Origin: CAIXSC01 sp046349935
GTDB lineage: Bacteria > Planctomycetota > Planctomycetia > Pirellulales > Pirellulaceae
Direction of reading: 5' to 3'
Length of the DNA: 64,000 bases
NCBI GenBank assembly: GCA_046349935.1
Contig: JAXMBK010000008.1
Span: forward strand, 186,001-250,000
The notes below the pieces were generated by a model. That model had not been told where the DNA came from. It ran no database searches and was given only the letters and a program-made list of their open reading frames with translations. Positions 17,268 through 25,332 of the stretch are shown here, piece after piece; position 1 is the stretch's first letter; every line of letters starts with the position of its first letter. The position numbers were made by a program, and so were the translations under genes.

Positions 17268-18644
17268 TCAATCGCTGACCAGCTTGCGTCGCGGATCGAC
17301 GAACAGCCAGCAGGCGGCCGTCGCTACGAGGGCGGCGGCGGAAAGCAGGAACACGCGCGGCCAATCGCGCTGTTCGGCGATCATTCCGATGACCCACGAG
17401 AAGAGTCCCGCCGCTAGATTGCCGCACATGTTGGCGAAGCCCAGCACCGAGGCCACATGCGAGCCGGCGATGTCCTGGTACACGGCCCACAGCGAGCCGA
17501 GTCCGAAGTCGATCAGGAAGCCGGCGGCGGCGAAGAAGACGACGAGCGCCACGGGATGGTCGGTCGCCAGGCAACCGCAGTAGGCGCATGCGGCGCCGGC
17601 CGTGGCGACCAAGCCAGGCAAACGGCGACCCCAGACGAGTCCCAGTTTGCGCACGAGAAAGTCGGTGCTTAATCCGCCCGACACGCCGCCCGCCATGCTC
17701 GCCAAACCGGGGATCGCCGCCAGCACTCCGACTTGCGACAGCGAGTAACCGTGTTCGGTCTTCAAGAACGTCGGCAGGAACGTCACGAGAAAGATCCAGC
17801 CGACGTTCACGCAGATGCCGATGCCGCACAAGAGCCACATCGTGGGACTGGCGGCCATCGCCGCGAAAGGGGGAATCGGAATGCCCGCCTGAGCCGTCGT
17901 CGATGAGGGCGGCGTCTCGCCCCGAATCAACCGTCGCTCGGCGTCGTTGCAACGAGGGTGCACGTCGGGCGACTCGCGAAAGAACCGCCAGAATCCGGCG
18001 GCCCAAGCCAACCCCAGCGTGGCGTACAGCCCGAACACCCACCGCCATTGCCCCTCGGCGACTGCGAATAGGACGCCGAACAGCGACATCAGCAGCGGGG
18101 TGATGATGGTGGCGAGCATCCCGCCGGTCCGTCCGCCGGTGGTCGTGAGACTATTCGCCATGCCGCGACGATAGACGGGAAACCAACGCTTGTTGACGCT
18201 GGCGATGCACGGATAGGCCCCGGCCTGCGCCAGTCCGAGGAGGCAGCGAAACACGAACAGCGAGGCGATGCCGGTGATCAGGCCCATGCCGCCGATGGCG
18301 AGCGACCAGAGGACGACGTACAGCGACAGGGTGAGGCGGGCGCCGAGCCGGTCGGAGATCCAACCGGCCGGGACTTGGGCTAAGGCGTAGACGTAGAAGA
18401 ACGCGCCGGTGGCCAAGCCGAGCTGCGAGTCGGTGAGGCCCAGTTCCGACTTGATGGGCGGCATCGCCACCGAAAGTGCAAAGCGATGTAGATAGAGCAG
18501 CAACGACATCGAAACGGCGAAAAACAAGACTCCGTAGCGGATCGACGTCGGCGCTCCGGGCGGCGCCATGGCGTCGTCGTCGGCCGGAACGCCAGGATTC
18601 ACGGCGGGAACGGCGGGCGACGCGTACGGATTCGAGTTGGTCAT
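17268..18644 (-). CDS. MFS transporter (ACS/GudP/ExuT-like anion:cation symporter)
   Basis: 458 residues from the ATG at 18644, whose ATGA overlaps the stop of the methyltransferase gene. The N-terminus (MTNSNPYASPAV) is a planctomycete-style polar leader. About 12 hydrophobic segments follow, with the MFS loop GWISDRLGARLTLSL between helices 2 and 3 and LHRFALSVAMPPIKSELGLTDSQLG before it, the signature of the ACS family (hexuronate, glucarate or phthalate carriers). It probably imports an organic anion with protons. The partner upstream is a DNA methyltransferase, which gives no hint of substrate. Confidence 0.88.
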   Translation of the reverse strand: MTNSNPYASPAVPAVNPGVPADDDAMAPPGAPTSIRYGVLFFAVSMSLLLYLHRFALSVAMPPIKSELGLTDSQLGLATGAFFYVYALAQVPAGWISDRLGARLTLSLYVVLWSLAIGGMGLITGIASLFVFRCLLGLAQAGAYPCIASVNKRWFPVYRRGMANSLTTTGGRTGGMLATIITPLLMSLFGVLFAVAEGQWRWVFGLYATLGLAWAAGFWRFFRESPDVHPRCNDAERRLIRGETPPSSTTAQAGIPIPPFAAMAASPTMWLLCGIGICVNVGWIFLVTFLPTFLKTEHGYSLSQVGVLAAIPGLASMAGGVSGGLSTDFLVRKLGLVWGRRLPGLVATAGAACAYCGCLATDHPVALVVFFAAAGFLIDFGLGSLWAVYQDIAGSHVASVLGFANMCGNLAAGLFSWVIGMIAEQRDWPRVFLLSAAALVATAACWLFVDPRRKLVSD

Positions 18645-20467
18645 GGTCCCGCTCCGACAAGTTCGGGGAAGTTCCCTTGGGATTTGAATTGTCGCGCCAC
18701 AAGGCTCTTGTATGCCAGCAACTCGGCCGTTCGCGCGGTCGCTGTGAACCACGTAACTTCCAGACGATTCAGCGGCGCTTGCTGCGACCAGAAGTCGGCG
18801 ATCGAGGCGACGGCGAAGTTGAATTGGCGTCGCAAACGCGAACGCAGCGAGAACGTTTCGCCGACGTAGAGCGCTCGTTTGGCCCCCGCTTCGCGCACGA
18901 CATAGACGCCTGCCGTTTCGGGAATCGCGGCCCCGTCGAGTTTCTGGAGCGGGCAGGGCGGCGAAAAGCGTCCTGGCGTAAGCAGCGCCGACCGAGTCCG
19001 CGCCAGTTTGGCGTCCTTGCGCAATTTGATCGCCGCCCAACGATACTCCAGCGGCGTCGCGCCAGACGCCTGAGCCGCACAGAGCGCGTCGAACCTAGCG
19101 GCGACCGGCGGATCGCACAGAATCTCGTCAATGCTTTCGAATCCTTCCGACAACAGTTGCGTCATCGCCAATTCGCTGGCGTACGAGAATCCATCGCAGG
19201 CTTCCCACGCGACCTCGGTCCGTTCGGTGGTTGGAATATGGGCGAGTTGACCTTGTTTGCGCAGGAACAGCAGTCGCGAATTCCAAACGCGCGGTTCGCC
19301 CAACAGCCCGTCTTGCTCGCAGCGTCGCGCCAGTTCGGCCTGCAAGTCGGGGTCGGCCAGGACGCGGTCGAGCGAGTGACCGCGACTGGTCGCGGCGTAC
19401 GCTTCAACCAGCCGCTCGCGCCACTTCCGCTCGCGGACGATTTCCTCGGCCAACTCGCGTTGCTGGGCGGCGTCGAGTTGGCCGTCGGCGAGCCGTTTGA
19501 CCTGGGCGGCCCGTTTGCGTCCCTTGAGGTCCTGGGGAGTCGCCGGGGCGCTCATCGTCGGCTCGGCCGCCCCGACCAGCGGGTCGCCGATCCGCACCAG
19601 TTCCAGCCGTTCTTGACCGCGCCGCACATAGTCGGCCGAGAGATCGAAGCCGACGAAACGGCGTCCCAGTTTCTTAGCGACGACCAGCGTCGAGCAGCTG
19701 CCGGCGAACGGGTCGAGCACCAGTTCGTTTTCGTGCGAGCACACTCGGAGAATGCGGCCGAGCAGTTGTTCGGGCATTTGGCAGCCGTGGTAGCCGGCGC
19801 GTTCCTTAAACGTGCCGGCGACGCGTGGGAAGTACCACGTGTCTTCCTGCGGCATTAGGCAGCTCGCCATGTCCTGCGGTCGCAGAATCCAAGTGTCGTC
19901 GGGCAAGCGTCCGACCGGATTGGCGCGTCCGTCGCCGTAGACCAACTGCCGCGCCGATGGAATGCGATTTTCCAGTTCATCAAACCGAAACGTAAACGAC
20001 TCGGGATTCTTCACGAAGTGGAACAGGTGCGCGTGCGACCGCGTGAACTTGGCTTTGCAATTGACGCCGAAGGTGTAGTACCAAACGACCCAACTGCGGC
20101 AGTGAAAACCGAGCTCCAGGCTCAGCACCTTGAGTTCGGCCGCATATTCATCGCCGATCGCGAGCCAAAACGTACCGTCCGGTTTGAGGGCTCGGTGAGC
20201 CGCCGCGATCCAGTCGCGCGACCACGACAAGTAATGTTCGCGTTCGCGGCGATCATCGTAGACGTCGTACTTGAAGCCGATGTTGAAAGGCGGATCGGCG
20301 AAGACCAGATCGACGCTGCCGGCGGGGAGCGAATTCATGCCGGCGACGCAGTCGAGCTGATGGACTTGCTGTAGGGGCAGAAGTTCGGCGTCGGCGCGGG
20401 GGGCGGGCGCTCGGGACGCAATGGGGGAATCGGGCGAACTGAGAACGGCTTTCCGCGCCTTGGCCAT
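18641..20467 (-). CDS. DNA methyltransferase fused to a GIY-YIG nuclease-like domain
   Basis: 608 residues from the ATG at 20467. Residues about 35-285 are a DNA methyltransferase with motif IV first (DPPFNIG, 58-64) and motif I later (DPFAGSCST, 252-260, then VGFDLS), the order of beta-class N4-cytosine/N6-adenine enzymes. A linker and a helical middle domain of unknown type cover about 300-510. The end (about 519-600) has a GIY-YIG pattern: GVYVV and ALYVGETFSLRSRLRRQF, then a TAELLAYKSLVARQFKSQGN block that supplies the Glu and Asn. So methylation and DNA cutting (or recognition) may sit on one chain. No separate restriction subunit lies nearby. The stop overlaps the start of the MFS gene. 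Confidence 0.85.
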   Translation of the reverse strand: MAKARKAVLSSPDSPIASRAPAPRADAELLPLQQVHQLDCVAGMNSLPAGSVDLVFADPPFNIGFKYDVYDDRREREHYLSWSRDWIAAAHRALKPDGTFWLAIGDEYAAELKVLSLELGFHCRSWVVWYYTFGVNCKAKFTRSHAHLFHFVKNPESFTFRFDELENRIPSARQLVYGDGRANPVGRLPDDTWILRPQDMASCLMPQEDTWYFPRVAGTFKERAGYHGCQMPEQLLGRILRVCSHENELVLDPFAGSCSTLVVAKKLGRRFVGFDLSADYVRRGQERLELVRIGDPLVGAAEPTMSAPATPQDLKGRKRAAQVKRLADGQLDAAQQRELAEEIVRERKWRERLVEAYAATSRGHSLDRVLADPDLQAELARRCEQDGLLGEPRVWNSRLLFLRKQGQLAHIPTTERTEVAWEACDGFSYASELAMTQLLSEGFESIDEILCDPPVAARFDALCAAQASGATPLEYRWAAIKLRKDAKLARTRSALLTPGRFSPPCPLQKLDGAAIPETAGVYVVREAGAKRALYVGETFSLRSRLRRQFNFAVASIADFWSQQAPLNRLEVTWFTATARTAELLAYKSLVARQFKSQGNFPELVGAGP

Positions 20468-20543
20468 GACGGTCTTCAATCTCGCAAGCTGGTGATTTAA
20501 CGATGTTCGAGTCGCTCTACCCGGGCGATGACGGCGGGCGACG

Positions 20544-21317
20544 TCACTGTCCGCGGCCGATGATGTAGGCGTGCGGGTCGACCTCGGTTCGCAGAATTTC
20601 CAATTGTTCTGGAGTCGGGGGCGGGGTGGTCTCAAGCGGCTCGCGAATCAGCAGTTCAAAGCCCGTGTTTTCTTGGACCAGTTCGCGAGTCACGCCGGCG
20701 TGCAGCGATTCGATCTGCATCCGGCACGTCGCAGGATCGAAACCGAGGACGGCCAGGCTGGTGATGACTTTATAGGGGCCGGTACCCGCGGGCAATCCGG
20801 CCGCTTCCCGGGCGCCGGGGCCCGTGAGATAGCCGGGGGTGGTGACGAAGTCGAGTCGCGGGACGAACCGACGCCGGTCGTGGGGGGTGATGACGAGCGT
20901 CTTCCAGGCGAGCGAACCGAGGTCGTTGGCGCCGCCGCTTCCAGGCAGACGCACGCGCGGCCGTTCGTAGTCGTCGCCGATCTGCGTCGAATTGAGATTC
21001 CCGTAAGGATCGATTTGGGCGCCGCCCAGGAACGTGTAGTCGACCATGCCGCGTTGGCACGTTTCCATGATGTCGGCCATGCTGGTCGCCATCAGCCCTT
21101 GGTGGAAGGTGCGCGAGTCGCCGACGCTGATCGGCATGCGGGGGAGACGAGGGCCCACGCCGCCCGCCTCGAACAGCAACGTGAGATTGGGAGCGTTGGT
21201 CTTTTGCGCCAGCATGGCGGCGGCGCACGGCGCCCCCGTGCCGACGACGACCAGGGCGCCGTCTTCGAGCAGCCGTGCGGCGGCGCAGATCATCAGCTCG
21301 ATTGCGTTGTACGTCAC
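20544..21317 (-). CDS. CoA-transferase subunit beta (glutaconate CoA-transferase-like)
   Basis: 257 residues, like the GctB/Pcal-type beta subunits of family I CoA-transferases: MTYNAIELMICAAARLLEDG, VVVGTGAPCAAAMLAQ, EAGGVGPRLPRMPISVGDSR, MVDYTFLGGAQIDPYGNLNS and GSGGANDLGSLA. These enzymes normally need an alpha subunit that is encoded next to the beta subunit, but none is visible here: epmA lies on one side and the methyltransferase on the other. The alpha gene may be elsewhere, or this may be a stand-alone homologue. Confidence 0.85.
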   Translation of the reverse strand: MTYNAIELMICAAARLLEDGALVVVGTGAPCAAAMLAQKTNAPNLTLLFEAGGVGPRLPRMPISVGDSRTFHQGLMATSMADIMETCQRGMVDYTFLGGAQIDPYGNLNSTQIGDDYERPRVRLPGSGGANDLGSLAWKTLVITPHDRRRFVPRLDFVTTPGYLTGPGAREAAGLPAGTGPYKVITSLAVLGFDPATCRMQIESLHAGVTRELVQENTGFELLIREPLETTPPPTPEQLEILRTEVDPHAYIIGRGQ

Positions 21318-21419
21318 GACGTCCCTCGGACTTGGAGGAGAAACGGCGAAAACCTACCACATTCCCGTCGCCGGAAATACAGGCGAGCTTTGAGCGAGGG
21401 CGGCGGTTCCTGGCCGTCG

Positions 21420-22402
<983 letters not shown>

Positions 22403-22403
<1 letters not shown>

Positions 22404-22972
22404 TACACGCGGATGCGTTCGACGTATTCGCCGGTGCGCGTGTCGATGCGGAGGATGTCGCCCTGGTTGATGAAGAGAGGGGCCAGCACATCGGCGCCCG
22501 TTTCCATCTTCACCGACTTGGTAACGTTGGTCGCCGTATCGCCTCGGGCGCCCGGTTCGCAGTATTCCACTTTCAGGTTGACGTGCGGCGGCGGCTCCAT
22601 CGTCACCGGATTGCCGTTGTACAGCAGGATCGAGCAGACGGTGCCTTCCTTAATCCACTTCCAGTTTTCGTCGACCTGGTCGGCGCTCAGTTCGTACTGG
22701 TCGTACGTCTCGTTGTTCATGAAGACGAACGTTTCGTTCTGCTTGTAGAGAAACTGAGCTTCGACTTGTTCGACGTCGGCGGCTTCCAGCGTATCGCCGC
22801 CCTTGTAGACGCGGTCGAGCACCGAACCGCGGATGAGGTTCTTGAGGCGGCACTTATAGAGGGCGTTTCCCTTGCCGGGCTTTACGAAGTTCATCTCGAC
22901 CATCACGTAGGGATCGCCGTCGATTTGAACCTTCAGCCCCTTGCGAAAATCACTCGTCTTGTACGTCGCCAC
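22403..22972 (-). CDS. efp: Translation elongation factor P
   Basis: 189 residues, the standard length with three beta-barrel domains. The modification lysine is in FVKPGKGNALYK (about residue 35), the lysine form that EpmA/EpmB modify rather than the arginine form. The C-terminal block VTKSVKMETGADVLAPLFINQGDILRIDT is diagnostic in pieces (METGA, VPLFI-like). EF-P relieves ribosome stalling at polyproline; proteins in this window, such as the SHD1 repeat protein, are proline-rich. It is the first gene of a minus-strand pair with epmA, and epmB diverges from it. Confidence 0.97.
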
Positions 22973-23091
22973 TGTGCTACCCCGCTTCGCGTTCGCGTTT
23001 CGACTGGTATCGTGTTTGATTCCGAAGCGGCGGATTATAAGCCGAAAGCCGGTTTTTCGAGAAGGCAGGGTCGGGGGAGGCCAACAGGGTC

Positions 23092-24144
23092 ATGGTTGAG
23101 GGGCAGAGCGGGGGAGCGATCGAGCAGGGGGGGCGAGCCGCGACGGCGGGACGCGCGGCGGCGCCGACCGTCGATTGGCACGAGGCTCTGCGCCGCGCCA
23201 TTCGCGACCCGGCCGAACTGGTGCGACGGCTGCATCTGCCCGCGGAATTCGTCGAGCCGGCGCGGCGCGCGGCGGCTGATTTTCCGCTGTTCGCCCCGTT
23301 GGAATTCGTCGCGCGGATGCAGGTCGGAGACCCGTCCGACCCGCTGCTGCGACAGGTCTTGCCGCTGGCCGAGGAACTCGCCGACGTGCCCGGATTTGCG
23401 ACCGACCCGGTCGGCGACGCCGCCGCTCGCTTGGAAGCCGGCGTCTTGCAGAAATACGCCGGTCGCGCGCTGCTGGTGACGACCGGCGCCTGTGCGATTC
23501 ACTGTCGATATTGCTTTCGTCGCCACTATCCGTATTCCGAGTCGCCGCGGACGGCCGTCGACTGGCAACCGGTCTGCGCTCGGCTGGCCGAAGATCCGCA
23601 GTTAGACGAGGTGTTGTTGAGCGGGGGCGACCCGCTTACGTTGGTCGACTCCCAGTTGGAATCGCTGGCCGGTCGACTGGCGGCGATTCCTCAAGTGCAG
23701 CGACTGCGGATTCACACGCGTCTGCCGATCGTCATCCCGCAGCGAGTTTGCGACAGTCTTCTGGCCTGGTTGCGCGGCACTCGGTTGACCCCCTGGCTGG
23801 TCGTCCATGCGAACCATCCGGCGGAGATCGACGAGTCGGTCGCACGGGCGCTGGGGCGGTTGGTCGATGCGGGGATTCCCGTCCTGAATCAGGCGGTGCT
23901 GTTGCGTGGAGTCAACGACGACCTGGAGACCCTGGAGCGGCTCTGTCGTCGCTTGGTAGACTTGCGAGTCGTGCCGTACTACATCCACCAGCTGGACCGC
24001 GTCGCCGGGGCGGCTCACTTCGACACGCCTCCCGGGCTCGGGGAGCGGCTAGTGGAGGAATTGCGCGCCCGGCTGCCCGGCTATGCGACGCCGCGGCTCG
24101 TGCGCGAGGTGCCGGGGGACCGGTCGAAACGGGTCTTGGTGTGA
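23092..24144 (+). CDS. epmB: EF-P beta-lysylation protein, radical SAM lysine 2,3-aminomutase
   Basis: 350 residues. CAIHCRYCFRRHYPY holds the CxxxCxxC iron-sulphur cluster. LSGGDPLTLVDSQL, HTRLPIVIPQR and VVHANHPAEI are lysine-aminomutase blocks. The protein is shorter than catabolic KamA and lies next to efp and epmA, so EpmB is preferred: it makes (R)-beta-lysine for EpmA. It diverges from efp across a 119-base gap that must carry both promoters. The third enzyme, EpmC (hydroxylase), is not seen here. The first 35 residues are low complexity and may be overcalled. Confidence 0.93.
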   Translation: MVEGQSGGAIEQGGRAATAGRAAAPTVDWHEALRRAIRDPAELVRRLHLPAEFVEPARRAAADFPLFAPLEFVARMQVGDPSDPLLRQVLPLAEELADVPGFATDPVGDAAARLEAGVLQKYAGRALLVTTGACAIHCRYCFRRHYPYSESPRTAVDWQPVCARLAEDPQLDEVLLSGGDPLTLVDSQLESLAGRLAAIPQVQRLRIHTRLPIVIPQRVCDSLLAWLRGTRLTPWLVVHANHPAEIDESVARALGRLVDAGIPVLNQAVLLRGVNDDLETLERLCRRLVDLRVVPYYIHQLDRVAGAAHFDTPPGLGERLVEELRARLPGYATPRLVREVPGDRSKRVLV

Positions 24145-24405
24145 AGTTGGCGCGGCGCGCGAACATTTTGGCAGGTTCGTTGCGTAAAGGCATCCAGCGA
24201 GTCGCACGGCGGCGAACCTAGGACGAGGCTGGGCGGCAAGGATAAGCCGTCTCGGGACTTGTTGCTGCCGAGCGGCCTTGGTTTAATGCCCCGCTTCGCG
24301 ACGGGCGGCGCCGTGTGGTGCGCGATTTGCTGTGCCGTCGGGGTGCGACCGAAGTCTGCCAATTTGGCGGAGCGTGGATCGAGATCCAGGGAGTCGAGAC
24401 AAACG

Positions 24406-25239
24406 ATGAACGCGAAAGCGAAGTCCCCCAAAGGGGCCCACAACGAGACGTCGGGCGAGCGATCGTCGGACGCCGGGGCGAAGGCCGAGACGCGGGCGGC
24501 GGCGAAAGCCGGCTCGGGCGAACTCATGATCGAAGCCATCGGCCTCTCGAAGTTCTACGGTCCGTTCGCCGCCACTCGCGACGTTTCGTTCTCCGTACGG
24601 CGCGGCGAAGTGGTGGCCTTTCTGGGGCCCAACGGCGCCGGAAAGAGCACCACCATGAAGATGCTCACCGGCTACCTGGCGCCGTCCGAAGGGGTGGCGA
24701 AGATCGCGGGGCACAACATGGCCACCGATCGGATCGCCGGTTCGGTGCGCTTGGGATACTTGCCGGAAAACGGGCCGCTGTACCCCGATATGACGCCGTT
24801 TGCGCTGTTGGGCTTTTTCGCCGACGCGCGGGGCATGTCGTCGATTCGCAAGCGGGAGCGGATCGATGCGGTCATCGAGATGTGCATGTTGCAGACGGTC
24901 GTTCACAAGGCGATCGGCAAGCTGTCCAAGGGGTACCGTCAGCGCGTCGGCATGGCGCAAGCGCTGCTGCATGAACCGGACGTGCTGATTTTGGACGAGC
25001 CGACCGCGGGGCTCGATCCCAACCAAATTCGCGAAGTGCGAAACGCCCTGACGAACATCGGGCAAGAGAAGACGATTCTGCTGTCGACGCACATCTTGCA
25101 AGAGGTGCAGGCGATGGCCAGTCGCGTGATTCTGATCAACGAAGGACGCAAGGTATTCGACGGGACGGTGGACGAGCTGGATAAGTCGCATGAAGGGCTC
25201 GATGCGGCCTTCCATCGCTTGACCGGCGCTCATGTCTAG
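24406..25239 (+). CDS. ABC transporter ATP-binding protein (gliding-type GldA-like)
   Basis: 277 residues from the ATG at 24406; the frame is open upstream, but this is the first start giving a normal length. After a polar N-terminus (about 1-40, Lys/Ala/Glu-rich) come Walker A (FLGPNGAGKST), the Q-loop region (LPENGPLYPD), the signature LSKGYRQRVGMAQALL, Walker B (DVLILDEPTAGLDPNQ) and the H-loop (LSTHIL). It energises the permease/GldG-like fusion encoded 93 bases later. In this planctomycete cluster type the exported substrate is not known; in Bacteroidetes, GldAFG supports gliding. Confidence 0.92.
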   Translation: MNAKAKSPKGAHNETSGERSSDAGAKAETRAAAKAGSGELMIEAIGLSKFYGPFAATRDVSFSVRRGEVVAFLGPNGAGKSTTMKMLTGYLAPSEGVAKIAGHNMATDRIAGSVRLGYLPENGPLYPDMTPFALLGFFADARGMSSIRKRERIDAVIEMCMLQTVVHKAIGKLSKGYRQRVGMAQALLHEPDVLILDEPTAGLDPNQIREVRNALTNIGQEKTILLSTHILQEVQAMASRVILINEGRKVFDGTVDELDKSHEGLDAAFHRLTGAHV

Positions 25240-25332
25240 TCGGAACACGTCTAGACGGAACACGCCTAGTCGGGACGCCAATCGGGAACTGCGGGAATAC
25301 GCGGGATAACGCGGAAGACGGGAATCGATTCC

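Noticed and set aside
18476..19858. Long plus-strand open frame opposite the methyltransferase/MFS pair
   Set aside because: It is a GC-rich shadow, arginine-rich and low in natural motifs, while the minus-strand genes have clear domains.
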